Assembly (NCBI RefSeq): GCF_007997005.1
Contig: NZ_VOSL01000044.1
Span: 181,711 to 245,710 of the forward strand
Source: Lujinxingia vulgaris
Lineage (GTDB): Bacteria > Myxococcota_A > Bradymonadia > Bradymonadales > Bradymonadaceae
Reading direction: 5' to 3'
Length of the DNA: 64,000 nt
Shown: positions 18,846-27,771 of the stretch, in pieces
Layout: each line of letters opens with the position of its first letter
Numbering within the stretch: the first letter of the stretch is position 1
Translations under genes and position numbers: made by a program
The notes under the pieces: model-generated
What the model saw: only the letters and a program-made list of their open reading frames with translations
Told to the model about the DNA's origin: nothing
Database searches by the model: none

Positions 18846-19166
18846 TCAGTCGTCGATGCCGAAGTCTTCGCGCACCGCAAACTCGGGCCCATCCCCATCG
18901 ACGGGCTGCTCGCCATCGCCTTGATCGACGTAGGTCTGAAACTTCATAAAGGAGAGCGCCTGCTGGTTGTAGGCCGCGCTCTCCGGCGAGCGAAAGACGT
19001 AGCGGATCGCCTCGACCTCGCGCCCCTCTTCGTCTTTGCCGGCCTGCAGAATCGCGCCCATCGCGTTGAGCTCCTCGCGGGGCACCAGCGTTTTGGGGGA
19101 ATCAAAGGTGGGGTAGACGCGGATCAACTTCTGCGAGGCGTCGTAGTCGCTGCGTGGCTTGCTCAT
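18846..19166 (-). CDS. Hypothetical acidic small protein
   Basis: 106 aa from an ATG at 19166, which has GGAG 6 nt upstream. I do not recognise a family. The protein is soluble, acidic towards the C-terminus, with a predicted beta-rich core (KLIRVYPTFDSPKTLVPREEL, VEAIRYVFRSPESAAYNQQ). No cysteine, no signal peptide and no membrane segment are present. It converges on the kinase gene upstream and diverges from the PLP enzyme downstream. Coding is supported by high-GC codon usage and the ribosome site. Confidence 0.65.
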   Translation of the reverse strand: MSKPRSDYDASQKLIRVYPTFDSPKTLVPREELNAMGAILQAGKDEEGREVEAIRYVFRSPESAAYNQQALSFMKFQTYVDQGDGEQPVDGDGPEFAVREDFGIDD

Positions 19167-19300
19167 ATAAGGCTCCATCCAGTGGGTGAAGAAAAGGTCA
19201 GAAACGACACTGCGTGAAGTAACATCGCGACGGTCGCAAGTACTTCCACATCACGAGCGCAAAGATAACACCGCCCGGCTCAAAACACATGGGAAGGTCT

Positions 19301-20383
19301 ATGAACGATCTGGAAATCTTCGAGCGCTACCCGGCTACCCGGGCCCTGGGCCATGTGCGCCTGGGCAACCTCCCCACGCCGATCGAGGCGTACTCCGCGC
19401 TGGCCGACGACGTGGGTGTGGGCGAGCTCTGGGTCAAACGCGACGACCTCACCGGAAGCCTCTACGGCGGTAACAAGGTGCGAAAGCTGGAGTTCATCCT
19501 GGCCGACGCCCTGGCCGGTGGCCATGAGCGGGTCTGGACGGTCGGCGCGCTGGGAAGCCATCACGTCCTGGCCACCGCCCTTTATGCCCGGGAGGTGGGG
19601 CTTGAGCCCCATGCGCTGCACTTCCCACAGCCGATGACCGCGCATGTGCTGGAGGTCTTACGCGCGCTCAGCACCACGCAGCCGGTGCTCACGCCGGTGG
19701 AGTCCAAAAACGGGCTGCCCTTCGCGATGGCGAAGACGCATATCCGCGAGTGGCTCTCCCGCGACAAGAATCCCTACTACATCCCCGGCGGCGGCTCCTC
19801 GCCACTGGGAGTGGTGGGCTACGTCAACGCCGCGCTGGAGCTGGCCCGGCAGATCGAGGATGGCGAGTGCCCCGAGCCCGATGCGATCTACGTCGCCGCG
19901 GGCACCTGCGGCACGCTCGCGGGCCTGATTCTGGGCGCGCACCTGGCCGGGCTCCGCTCCAGGATCGTCGGCGTGCGTGTCGTCGACAAAGTCGTGTGCA
20001 ACGCCCCGCTCACCGCCCATATGGCCAATAAAACCTCCCAGCTCATCCGCGACGCCGGCGGTCCCGACCTGCCCAAAATCTGCGCCTCGGATGTCACCCT
20101 CCTCGACGACTTCTTCGGCGAGGGTTATGGCGAGGAGACCCCCGAGGGGTTGCGCGTTATGGAGGTCGTCGCGGAGCACACCGACCTGGAGCTTGAGCCG
20201 ACCTACACGGCCAAAACCTTCGCCGCGCTGGCCGCGCACGCCGAGAGCCTGGCTGACAAACGCGTGCTCTACTGGCATACCCTCAGTGGCGCCGACCTAA
20301 GCCCGCTTATCGCCCGCGCCAACATCGATCGCGATCTTCCGCCATCGTATCGCGCGCTCTTCGACACTCCCCTGCCCCGCTGA
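19301..20383 (+). CDS. D-cysteine desulfhydrase / ACC-deaminase family PLP enzyme
   Basis: About 360 aa, starting at the ATG at 19301 with GGGAAGG just upstream; the in-frame ATG at 19289 lacks one. It has the family hallmark WVKRDDLTGSLYGGNKVRKLEF, whose NK lysine forms the PLP Schiff base, and the glycine loop AAGTCGTLAGL that holds the PLP phosphate. D-cysteine desulfhydrases (D-Cys to pyruvate, sulfide and ammonia) and ACC deaminases share this fold. The genomic context with ruvCAB gives no pathway clue. I favour D-cysteine desulfhydrase, but substrate choice needs assay. It heads a plus-strand gene run reaching about 24.6 kb. Confidence 0.82.
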   Translation: MNDLEIFERYPATRALGHVRLGNLPTPIEAYSALADDVGVGELWVKRDDLTGSLYGGNKVRKLEFILADALAGGHERVWTVGALGSHHVLATALYAREVGLEPHALHFPQPMTAHVLEVLRALSTTQPVLTPVESKNGLPFAMAKTHIREWLSRDKNPYYIPGGGSSPLGVVGYVNAALELARQIEDGECPEPDAIYVAAGTCGTLAGLILGAHLAGLRSRIVGVRVVDKVVCNAPLTAHMANKTSQLIRDAGGPDLPKICASDVTLLDDFFGEGYGEETPEGLRVMEVVAEHTDLELEPTYTAKTFAALAAHAESLADKRVLYWHTLSGADLSPLIARANIDRDLPPSYRALFDTPLPR

Positions 20384-20399
20384 TGCCTCTCGAGACACC

Positions 20400-20858
20400 A
20401 TGACCACTCGCCGCATCATCTGTGTCTGCACCGGCAACATCTGCCGTTCGCCGATGGCGGCGGCGTTGCTGCGCGTGAAGTTGCAGCAACGCGCCGTGGT
20501 GATCTCCGCGGGCACGCTCGGGCTTGTGGGGCGCCCGGCCGCTCAATTCGCTCAGATGGCCGTGGAGCGCTTCGGCGCTTCTCTCGAAGACCACCGCTCC
20601 CAGGGGGTCTCTTTGCCGCTGATGCGCATGGCGGACCACATTCTGGTGATGTCGCCGCGCCATAGCCGCCATCTTCTGCAGCTCGCACCGGATCTTCAGA
20701 GCCGGCTGGTCGAGATCTGGCGCTTCGATCCCGAGCAGCAGGTTGAGACGGGCATCCCGGACCCGGTGGGCCAGAACCGCGAGGTGTTTGAGCATTGCTG
20801 CGCGATCATCGATCGCAGCATCGACGCCTGGATCGGCACCCTGAACCTCCCGCACTAA
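20400..20858 (+). CDS. Low-molecular-weight protein tyrosine (or arginine) phosphatase
   Basis: 152 aa with the P-loop CTGNICRSP near the N-terminus (C9 nucleophile, R15) and the general-acid aspartate in IPDPVGQ near the C-terminus. Length and motif spacing fit the low-Mr PTP fold. In bacteria these dephosphorylate tyrosine kinases or phospho-arginine. It starts 16 nt after the PLP gene and ends 26 nt before ruvC. No bacterial tyrosine kinase is nearby, so the partner is unknown. Confidence 0.88.
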   Translation: MTTRRIICVCTGNICRSPMAAALLRVKLQQRAVVISAGTLGLVGRPAAQFAQMAVERFGASLEDHRSQGVSLPLMRMADHILVMSPRHSRHLLQLAPDLQSRLVEIWRFDPEQQVETGIPDPVGQNREVFEHCCAIIDRSIDAWIGTLNLPH

Positions 20859-20884
20859 CGACTCGCCATACCCTCGGAACCCTT

Positions 20885-21370
20885 GTGATTGTCATCGGCA
20901 TCGACCCCGGCAGCCGCTTTACGGGCTACGGTCTGGTCAAAAAACGCGGCCAGGAGCTCGAACACGTCGCCAGCGGGCGCATCAACGCCTCGCGCGCCAA
21001 AACCTTCATTGAGCGTCTGGAGATCATCTACGGCGGCTTGAGCGCCGTGCTCAACGAGTATTCGGTCGATGAGGCCGCCGTGGAGAGCGTCTTTGTGGCC
21101 CGCAACGCCATGTCGACCATCAAGCTCGGCCAGGCCCGAGGCGTCGCGCTCCTGGCGCTGAGCCACGCCAACCTCGCGCTCAACGAATACGCGCCGACGC
21201 TGGTCAAACAGGCCGTCACCGGGCGCGGGCGCGCCTCCAAAGACACCGTCGGCCAGATGGTGCGCGTGCATCTGGGCCTGCGCGGGGAGCTGGCCGAAGA
21301 CGCCGCCGACGCCCTGGCGGTTGCGATTTGCCACTGTCAGGCGTTCGACTTTCAGCGCCGCCTGCAATAG
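20885..21370 (+). CDS. ruvC: Holliday junction resolvase RuvC
   Basis: 161 aa from a GTG at 20885. An upstream in-frame ATG would run back into the phosphatase gene and add 30 non-conserved residues, so I reject it. The first catalytic acid is in VIGIDPGSRFTGYG (D7). The others are the glutamate in AAVESVFVARNAMS and the paired aspartates in EDAADALAVAICH. It cuts Holliday junctions during recombination. The order ruvC-ruvA-ruvB is standard. Confidence 0.96.
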   Translation: MIVIGIDPGSRFTGYGLVKKRGQELEHVASGRINASRAKTFIERLEIIYGGLSAVLNEYSVDEAAVESVFVARNAMSTIKLGQARGVALLALSHANLALNEYAPTLVKQAVTGRGRASKDTVGQMVRVHLGLRGELAEDAADALAVAICHCQAFDFQRRLQ

Positions 21371-21408
21371 AGTGGCGCTGAACATGCTCTCAGGATGGAA
21401 TCCAGTCT

Positions 21409-22005
21409 ATGATCGCACATCTTACAGGCCGCCTGCTCACCACCGAGCTCGACAGCGTCATCCTCGACGTCCGCGGCGTTGGCTACCAGGTCTTTGTGCC
21501 GGTGGGCAGCGCCGGCAAACTTCGCCCCAATGAGGCTGGCGAGGTCTCGTTGTGGATTCATACCAGCGTGCGCGAAGACGCCATTCAGCTCTACGGCTTC
21601 GCCTCGGGCGATGAGCGCCGCCTCTTCGCGAAGCTGATCTCGGTCAGCGGCATCGGCCCCAAGATCGGGCTGGCGGTGCTCTCTGATCTCGACCCGGCCG
21701 ACGTGGTCATGGCCGTGGAGCTCGACCGGGTGGACACCTTCACCAAAGTCAGCGGCATCGGCAAAAAGACCGCGCAGCGCCTCATCCTCGAGCTTAAGAA
21801 CGCTCTGGGCGACTTCAGCTTTGAGCGCTCCGTGAGCGAGGTCGCTGTGGAGCGTTCGGCCATCGACGACCTGCGCAGCGCCCTTCAAAACCTGGGCTAC
21901 CCGCCGGCGATGGTCGACGACACGGTCGACCATGTGGCCCGCGAGGCCACCGACGATCAGCCCGTCGAAGAGCTTCTGCGTATGGCGCTAAAACTCTTGC
22001 GCTGA
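21409..22005 (+). CDS. ruvA: Holliday junction helicase subunit RuvA
   Basis: 198 aa, usual length. It has an N-terminal OB fold (MIAHLTGRLLTTELDSVIL), two helix-hairpin-helix motifs in the middle (ISVSGIGPKIGLAVLS and VSGIGKKTAQRLILEL) and a C-terminal RuvB-binding three-helix domain (IDDLRSALQNLGYPPAM). It binds four-way junctions and loads RuvB. AGGATGG precedes the ATG. Confidence 0.97.
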   Translation: MIAHLTGRLLTTELDSVILDVRGVGYQVFVPVGSAGKLRPNEAGEVSLWIHTSVREDAIQLYGFASGDERRLFAKLISVSGIGPKIGLAVLSDLDPADVVMAVELDRVDTFTKVSGIGKKTAQRLILELKNALGDFSFERSVSEVAVERSAIDDLRSALQNLGYPPAMVDDTVDHVAREATDDQPVEELLRMALKLLR

Positions 22006-22063
22006 AGCTGCTCCGATACGCCAGATCCCGCACCCACGCACCACCTTTTGAGGAAGTCGTTTT

Positions 22064-23086
22064 ATGCCTCGCGATCCCAACATCGAGATGACGCCCACCG
22101 GCGATGATGTCTCCTTCGATGAGTATTTGCGCCCCCGGCGTTTTGAGGAGTTCGTCGGCCAGCAGGCCATCAAGGATAACCTGCGGGTGATGGTGAAGTC
22201 GGCCAAGATGCGCCAGGCGCCGCTGGACCACATCCTCTTCAGCGGCCCGCCCGGCCTTGGCAAGACCTCCATGGCGCAGATCCTGGCCGAGGAGATGGGG
22301 GTCAATATCCACATCACAAGCGGCCCGGCGCTCGAGAAAAAAGGCGACCTGGCCGGTATCCTCACCTCCCTGGAGAAGGGCGAGATTCTCTTTATTGATG
22401 AGGTCCACCGCCTCTCGCCGGTGGTCGAAGAGAACCTCTACCCGGCGATGGAAGACTTCTACTTCGACATTGTGATTGGCGAGGGCCCACACGCCCGCAA
22501 CATGAAGCTGACGCTGCCTCCCTTTACGCTTGTGGGCGCGACCACCCGCTCCGGACTTCTGACCGCGCCGATGCGCGACCGCTTCGGCTATGTGGCACGC
22601 CTGGACTATTACGACGCCGACGACCTGAAGTCGGTCTTGCAGCGCTCGGCGCGCATTTTGGACATCGGCCTCTCGGAGCGCGGAGCGTTTGAGATCGCGC
22701 GGCGCAGCCGTGGCACCCCGCGCATCGCCAACCGCCTGCTCAACCGCGTCCGCGACTACGCCGTGGTCGGAAATCACAGCACCATCGACGATGAGCTGGC
22801 CGATTACGCCCTGGAACGCCTGGAAGTCGACTCGGCCGGCTTTGATTATCTGGACCGCCTTTACCTCGACGCGCTCGTGGTCAAGTTCGGCGGCGGGCCC
22901 ACCGGACTCGATACTCTGGCCAGCAGCATCGGTGAGGCCCGCCACACCATCGAAGAAGTGATCGAGCCCTACCTTTTGCAGCAGGGCTTTATTCAGCGCA
23001 CCCCGCGCGGGCGCGTGGCCTCAGCCAGCGCCTTTCGCCATCTGGGAGTGCCCATCAACAGCGGCAACCAGAACACCATCTTCTAA
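22064..23086 (+). CDS. ruvB: Holliday junction branch-migration ATPase RuvB
   Basis: 340 aa AAA+ motor. Walker [12 protein letters not shown], Walker [11 protein letters not shown], sensor 1 GATTRSGLL and the arginine-finger region [10 protein letters not shown] are all present. A C-terminal winged helix ends near [20 protein letters not shown] lies about 10 nt before the ATG. It completes ruvCAB. Confidence 0.97.
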   Translation: MPRDPNIEMTPTGDDVSFDEYLRPRRFEEFVGQQAIKDNLRVMVKSAKMRQAPLDHILFSGPPGLGKTSMAQILAEEMGVNIHITSGPALEKKGDLAGILTSLEKGEILFIDEVHRLSPVVEENLYPAMEDFYFDIVIGEGPHARNMKLTLPPFTLVGATTRSGLLTAPMRDRFGYVARLDYYDADDLKSVLQRSARILDIGLSERGAFEIARRSRGTPRIANRLLNRVRDYAVVGNHSTIDDELADYALERLEVDSAGFDYLDRLYLDALVVKFGGGPTGLDTLASSIGEARHTIEEVIEPYLLQQGFIQRTPRGRVASASAFRHLGVPINSGNQNTIF

Positions 23087-23112
23087 CACGCCAAACCCGC
23101 GGTGCAGGTCGT

Positions 23113-23691
23113 ATGAGTGATGAGGCAGTCGAGCATTTTCGAGCCTTCATGAAGGCAGTGGGGTTGCATGCCGACCAGGACCCGGAGCTCGCCCGCACCG
23201 CGGAGCGTTTCACCGGGTTGATGGATGAGCTCTTCAGCGGGCTTAACGAAGCGGCGCCCCAGATCAGCACCTTTGAGGCGCCGGGGCTTAACGAATCGAC
23301 CGGCGGCAGCCGCCCGGTGCTCACCTGCGCGCTTCCCTTCCAGAGCATGTGCGTTCATCACCTCCTGCCCTTCTTTGGCACGGTGGATGTGGCCTACGTG
23401 CCTGCCGAGCACATCGTGGGTTTTGGCAGCATCGGGCGCGTGATCGACCATTTTGCCGCAAAACCTCAGGTGCAGGAGCGTTTGATCATCGAGATCGCTG
23501 AGCACCTGCAGACCACGCTTAACCCGGCCGGCCTGCTTGTGCGACTGCGCGCCCGACAGCTCTGCATGGAGATGCGAGGAGCTCATAAGCATGGCGAGCT
23601 CATCTCGATCGAGGCCCGCGGCGTGCTCGCCAGCGGAGAGCTGCGGGCCGAGTGCATGGCGCAGTTTCAGCGCGCGGAGAAGACGCTATGA
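23113..23691 (+). CDS. folE: GTP cyclohydrolase I-like protein
   Basis: 192 aa. It carries the FolE zinc ligands: C80 and H82-H83 in SMCVHHLLPFFG, and C151 in RQLCMEMRG. The core AYVPAEHIVGFGSIGRVIDHFAAKPQVQERL corresponds to the family's YIPxxxVVGLSKxxRxxxxFxxRxQVQERL, with GFGSIGR replacing the usual GLSKLAR. The normal reaction is GTP to 7,8-dihydroneopterin triphosphate, for folate or tetrahydrobiopterin. It overlaps the next gene by ATGA. The divergence means a paralogue with another pterin role is possible. Confidence 0.85.
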   Translation: MSDEAVEHFRAFMKAVGLHADQDPELARTAERFTGLMDELFSGLNEAAPQISTFEAPGLNESTGGSRPVLTCALPFQSMCVHHLLPFFGTVDVAYVPAEHIVGFGSIGRVIDHFAAKPQVQERLIIEIAEHLQTTLNPAGLLVRLRARQLCMEMRGAHKHGELISIEARGVLASGELRAECMAQFQRAEKTL

Positions 23692-24617
23692 GCGAGGACG
23701 CCCGGGCTCTGATCGTCGGCGGCGGGGTCGCCGCGGTGAGCGCCGCGCTCTGGCTGCATGACTTCGGCGTGCCCTTCGACTGGGTGGACGCCCGCGGCGA
23801 GGTCGGCGGAATGCTGCTGCGCGTCAACAACCGCATCGGCAACTTTCCGGGCACCGAGTGGGCCCACGGTCGTGAACTCGCCAGCGCGCTCCGAGCGCAG
23901 GTTTCCAAGCATGACCTGCGCCCCGAGACGGCGACCCTGGTGAAGTTGCACCCCGCCCCCGATGCCCCGAACACCGCACTGCGCGCGGACTTCGAGGGGC
24001 TCCCCTCCCGCCACTATGAGGCTGTGGCGCTGGCCACGGGCAGCCGCTACCGCACCCTGGGGGTGCCTGGTGAGGCCGAGGGCCTGGGCCGCTATGTCAG
24101 CCAGAGCGCGATGGCCGACGCCGAGCGTTTTGCCGGCCGGGAGGTCGCGGTGGTCGGCGGCGGCGACGCCGCCCTGGAGAACGCGCTGCGTCTGGCAAGT
24201 TTTGACTGCCGGGTACACCTCCTGATGCGCAGCGCTCCGCGCGCTCGAGAGAGTTTTCTGGAGGACGCCCGGCAGAACCCGAGCGTCACGCTCTGGCCAA
24301 CCCCCGCCGAGGTAACCAGAATCACCCCCGTCGACGAGGGCTGTGAGCTCTCCCTTGAGGGCGGCGACCCTCCCGAGACTCTGCGCGTGGCCGCGCTCTT
24401 TGTGCGCATCGGCATCGCGCCGTTGCTCCCGGATGTCCCCGGCCTCAAGCTCGACGCACGGGGCTTTGTGCACACCGACGCCGGCTGTCGCACGGGCCTG
24501 ACGGGCGTGTTCGCCATCGGTGACATTCGCCACACGCCGCTGCGCTCGGTGGCGACGGCCTCCGGCGATGGCGCGCTGGCCGCGCGCCTGATCGCCACCG
24601 ACCTCGGCTATCTTTGA
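23688..24617 (+). CDS. Thioredoxin-reductase-like flavoprotein lacking the redox CxxC
   Basis: 309 aa from the ATG that overlaps the folE stop. The N-terminal FAD site (ALIVGGGVAAVSAALWL) and internal NAD(P)H site (VAVVGGGDAALENALRLA) are intact, as is the C-terminal GDIRHTPLRSVATASGDGALAA FAD motif. Where thioredoxin reductases have CATC, this protein reads SAMA (in VSQSAMADAERF), so no redox-active disulfide can form. It resembles TrxR-type ferredoxin/flavodoxin-NADP reductases, which also lack it. Coupling with a pterin enzyme may hint at an electron-transfer role; that is inference. Confidence 0.85.
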   Translation: MSEDARALIVGGGVAAVSAALWLHDFGVPFDWVDARGEVGGMLLRVNNRIGNFPGTEWAHGRELASALRAQVSKHDLRPETATLVKLHPAPDAPNTALRADFEGLPSRHYEAVALATGSRYRTLGVPGEAEGLGRYVSQSAMADAERFAGREVAVVGGGDAALENALRLASFDCRVHLLMRSAPRARESFLEDARQNPSVTLWPTPAEVTRITPVDEGCELSLEGGDPPETLRVAALFVRIGIAPLLPDVPGLKLDARGFVHTDAGCRTGLTGVFAIGDIRHTPLRSVATASGDGALAARLIATDLGYL

Positions 24618-24716
24618 CCCTGCTTAACCTCTCGTGCTACCTCGCACCACGAGCACACATCACACCGCCATCCCCCCGGGATTATTGGGATAACCTTCTG
24701 CATGAGGAACTCGCTG

Positions 24717-26057
24717 ATGTTTAAAGCCGTCTTGATCGCCAACCGCGGTGAGATCGCCGCCCGCATCGCCCGCACCTGCAAGCGCATGGGCATCCGCACC
24801 GTCGCCGTTTACAGCGAAGCCGACGAGGGCGCGCCGCACACCCAGATCGCCGACGAGGCCTATCTGATTGGCCCGGCGCACGTCACCAAGAGCTACCTCA
24901 ACGCCGAGCGCATCCTGGAGGTCGCCCGCGAAGCGGGCGTCGACGCCATTCACCCTGGCTACGGGCTTTTGAGCGAGAACTCCGACTTCGTTCACGCCGT
25001 CGAAGCCGCCGGCATCACCTTCATCGGCCCGCGCGCCGAGGTCATGGAACTGATGGGGGATAAGGCTCGCGCCCGCGAGTTTGCCCAGAAGGCGGGCGTG
25101 CCCGTGGTCCCCGGCTCCGACGGGGTCGTGGCCGACGAAGACGCCGCCGTCGCGCTCGCTGAGAGCATCGGCTTTCCGATCCTCGTCAAGGCGTCGGCCG
25201 GCGGCGGGGGCATCGGCATGAACCTGGCCAAAAACGAGAAGAAACTGCGCAAGGCGGTGCAGGCCTCGGTGCGCCGCGCCGAGTCGGCCTTCGGTGACCC
25301 GAGCTTCTACCTGGAGCGCTACATTGAGAACCCGCGCCATATTGAGATTCAGGTGCTGGCCGATACGCACGGCAACGCCATTCATCTCTTTGAGCGTGAG
25401 TGCAGCGTGCAGCGCCGCCACCAGAAGGTCATCGAAGAAGCGCCCTCCCCGCTCGTCTCACGCCACGATGGTCTGCGCGAGCGCATGTGCGAAGCGGCCC
25501 TGGCGCTGGTCCGGGCCAGCGAGTACGTCAACGCGGGCACCGTGGAGTTCATCGCTGATGAGGCCGGCAACTTCTACTTCATCGAGATGAACACGCGCCT
25601 GCAGGTCGAGCACCCGGTCACCGAGATGATCGCCGGGCTCGATCTGGTGGAGTGGCAGCTACGCGTCGCCGCCGGCGAAGAGCTCACCCTCGCTCAGGAC
25701 GCGCTCACCATTGATGGCCACGCCATCGAGTGTCGCCTCTATGCCGAGAACCCCGAGAAGATGTTCATGCCCGCCCCGGGCACCATCACCACCTTTAAAG
25801 CGCCGACTGGCGAGGGCGTGCGTCTGGATAGCGGCGTCGACGCCGGCCGCGAGGTCACCCCCTATTACGACCCGCTCATCGCCAAGCTCATTGTGCACGC
25901 CACCGACCGCTCGGCAGCCATTGAGAAGATGAAAGGCGCGCTCACCGAGATGGAGATTGGCGGATTGACCACCAACCTCAGCATGCACATCGATCTGATG
26001 GATGACGCCGACTTCCAGGCCGGTGACATTCACACCGGCTGGCTTGAGAAGCGCTGA
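24717..26057 (+). CDS. accC: Biotin carboxylase (AccC family, YngH-like)
   Basis: About 446 aa from the ATG at 24717, which has GAGGA 8 nt upstream; an ATG at 24702 adds five residues. It has an N-terminal FKAVLIANRGEIAARIARTC domain, an ATP-grasp domain with KASAGGGGIGM, the FIEMNTRLQVEHPVTEMI active-site strand, and the C-terminal AECRLYAE-like GHAIECRLYAENPE. It carboxylates biotin with ATP and bicarbonate. The loop reads GGGGIGM where E. coli AccC has GGGGRGM. The partner is probably the 73-aa biotinyl-domain protein 119 nt downstream, but no carboxyltransferase gene is in the window, so the acyl-CoA substrate is unknown. Confidence 0.9.
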   Translation: MFKAVLIANRGEIAARIARTCKRMGIRTVAVYSEADEGAPHTQIADEAYLIGPAHVTKSYLNAERILEVAREAGVDAIHPGYGLLSENSDFVHAVEAAGITFIGPRAEVMELMGDKARAREFAQKAGVPVVPGSDGVVADEDAAVALAESIGFPILVKASAGGGGIGMNLAKNEKKLRKAVQASVRRAESAFGDPSFYLERYIENPRHIEIQVLADTHGNAIHLFERECSVQRRHQKVIEEAPSPLVSRHDGLRERMCEAALALVRASEYVNAGTVEFIADEAGNFYFIEMNTRLQVEHPVTEMIAGLDLVEWQLRVAAGEELTLAQDALTIDGHAIECRLYAENPEKMFMPAPGTITTFKAPTGEGVRLDSGVDAGREVTPYYDPLIAKLIVHATDRSAAIEKMKGALTEMEIGGLTTNLSMHIDLMDDADFQAGDIHTGWLEKR

Positions 26058-26093
26058 GGCTTTAGAGCAGCGCACTCACCACTGGAAAATTTC

Positions 26094-26133
26094 GGGGCTC
26101 CGTGCGAAGACTCTCCGCGTCGCACAGAGCCCC
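26094..26133 (+). terminator. Hairpin between biotin carboxylase and biotinyl protein genes
   Basis: A 14-bp stem with one mismatch (26094-26107 with 26120-26133) is followed by TTAGATC, with no T run. It may be an attenuator, a partial terminator or a stabilising 3' end that sets the ratio of the two products. Confidence 0.45.
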
Positions 26134-26176
26134 TTAGATCACGTTAGTACACGCTGAATACTGGAAGGAGATTGTC

Positions 26177-26398
26177 ATGGCTGAAGAAGTCCGCGCGCAC
26201 ATCACCGGCACCGTCTGGAAGATCGAAGTCGAGATTGGCGAGGAGGTCGAAGAAGACGATGACCTCATCATCCTCGAGTCGATGAAGATGGAGATGCCGG
26301 TGCCCGCGCCCTGCGACGGCGTCGTCAAAGAGATCCTCATCAAAGAGGGAGACGCCGTCGACGAAGATCAGGTGCTGATCATTATGGAAGAGAGCTGA
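26177..26398 (+). CDS. Short biotinyl (biotin/lipoyl attachment) domain protein
   Basis: 73 aa, a free-standing biotinyl domain with the attachment motif ESMKMEMPV (the lysine is biotinylated) and the usual second half GVVKEILIKEGDAVDEDQVL. Regular BCCPs are about twice this length, with a Pro/Ala linker. The size recalls the YngHB/BLAP proteins paired with an AccC-like YngH in Bacillus (recalled from memory, not searched). GAAGGAG sits about 7 nt before the ATG. Its last 17 nt overlap, tail to tail, the end of murD. Confidence 0.92.
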   Translation: MAEEVRAHITGTVWKIEVEIGEEVEEDDDLIILESMKMEMPVPAPCDGVVKEILIKEGDAVDEDQVLIIMEES

Positions 26399-27767
26399 TC
26401 AGCGCTTCGACCGCGGCCTGGAAGACCCGGCCGCGGTGGGCATAGCTCTCGAACATATCGAAGCTGGAACAGGCCGGGCTGAGCACAACAGTGCTCCCCG
26501 GCCTGGCCCGTTTAAAAGCCTGCTCGACGGCATCTTCCATCGAAGTCGCGCGGCAGACCTTTGTCGCCCCTGCGGCTTTAAGCGCGTCTTCCATGCGCCC
26601 GGCGATCTCGCCAAGGAGCACCACGGCGCCGGCTTCGCACGCCACGTGTTTGGCCCAGCCCTTGAGGTCCAGCCCCTTGTCGACACCTCCGGCGATCACC
26701 ACAAAGCCCGCGTCCAGGTTCTGCAACCCGGCCAGTGAGGCGTGGGCGTTGGTCGCCTTGGAGTCGTCCACAAAGCTCACCTCATTGCCCTCGCCCACAT
26801 ACTCCATGCGGTGCGCGAGCGGCTCAAAGCTGAGCGCGGCCTCGGTGATATGCTCCCAGCTCACGCCTACGCTGCGCGCCAGGGCGGCGGCGCAGGCCAG
26901 GTTGAGCTGGTTATGGGCGCCAAAGAGCTCGGTGTCGTCAAAGGACTCCAGCCAGCAGAGATCGACGCCGTCCTCCTCGCGCGTCCAGCCCTGGTCGTCG
27001 TCGAACCACACCGCCTCATCGAGCTCCGAGACATCGTCGGGGCGGTTTGAGAACCCCACCACCCGTTGACCTTTTGGCTCCTTGAACCACCGGCGCACCA
27101 GGCGGTCACGCATCGGCACCACCGCCACCCCTTCGCCTTTCTGAAGCTCAAAGATGCGCAGCTTGGCGGCGGCGTACTCCCCAAAACTCTCAAAATAGTC
27201 GAGGTGGTCGGCGGCCACGTTGGTCACCGTGGCGGCGGTCGGCTGCGGGTTATGGCAGCTCCAGAGCTGAAACGCGCTCAGCTCGGCCACGACCACCGCG
27301 TCTTCACTCAGCGCTTCGACCACCGCGCACAGCGGCAGGCCGATGTTGCCGGCGACCACATGCTCCACATCGGCCTGCTGCAACATCTGCCCCACCAGTG
27401 AGGTGGTGGTGGTCTTACCGTCGGTGCCCGTGATGCCAATCCAGCGGGTTTTGCTGGCCTCCCACGCAAGCTCCACCTCCGAGATCACGTGCGCGCCCTG
27501 CTCACGCGCCCGCTCAAAGTCGGGGTGCGAGGGCTTCATGCCTGGCGAAACCACGATGACTTCGCGCGCATCGAGCACGTTCTGGCCACCGACCAGCTTC
27601 ACTCCCGGGTGCAGGCGTTCCTGAACCTCCGCCAGCGCATCGAGGGGTTTGATGTCGCTCAAAACAACGTCTTTGCCTCGACGCGCCAGCAGGTTAGCCG
27701 CCGCCACACCGCTGACGCCGGCACCCCACACCGCAAATCGCTGATGGTTCAGAAAATTCTCACGCAT
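26382..27767 (-). CDS. murD: UDP-N-acetylmuramoyl-L-alanine-D-glutamate ligase
   Basis: 461 aa, started at the ATG at 27767, 4 nt after the murC-like stop; an in-frame start further up would lie inside that gene. It has the N-terminal Rossmann motif VWGAGVSGVAAA, the Mur P-loop GTDGKTTTTS, and the central and C-terminal signatures NVAADHLDYF and DDSKATNAHASLAGL. It adds D-glutamate to UDP-MurNAc-L-Ala in peptidoglycan precursor synthesis in the cytoplasm. The rest of a dcw cluster (mraY, murE, murF, ftsW, murG) is not here. Motifs are canonical, unlike those of its upstream partner. Confidence 0.93.
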   Translation of the reverse strand: MRENFLNHQRFAVWGAGVSGVAAANLLARRGKDVVLSDIKPLDALAEVQERLHPGVKLVGGQNVLDAREVIVVSPGMKPSHPDFERAREQGAHVISEVELAWEASKTRWIGITGTDGKTTTTSLVGQMLQQADVEHVVAGNIGLPLCAVVEALSEDAVVVAELSAFQLWSCHNPQPTAATVTNVAADHLDYFESFGEYAAAKLRIFELQKGEGVAVVPMRDRLVRRWFKEPKGQRVVGFSNRPDDVSELDEAVWFDDDQGWTREEDGVDLCWLESFDDTELFGAHNQLNLACAAALARSVGVSWEHITEAALSFEPLAHRMEYVGEGNEVSFVDDSKATNAHASLAGLQNLDAGFVVIAGGVDKGLDLKGWAKHVACEAGAVVLLGEIAGRMEDALKAAGATKVCRATSMEDAVEQAFKRARPGSTVVLSPACSSFDMFESYAHRGRVFQAAVEALISSLP

Positions 27768-27771
27768 CGTC

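Noticed and set aside
20795..20884. N-terminal extension of RuvC
   Set aside because: It lies inside the phosphatase gene and does not resemble RuvC; the GTG at 20885 gives the family start VIVIGIDPG.
21815..22945. Minus-strand frame opposite ruvB
   Set aside because: ruvB on the plus strand is unmistakable; the antisense frame has no domain.
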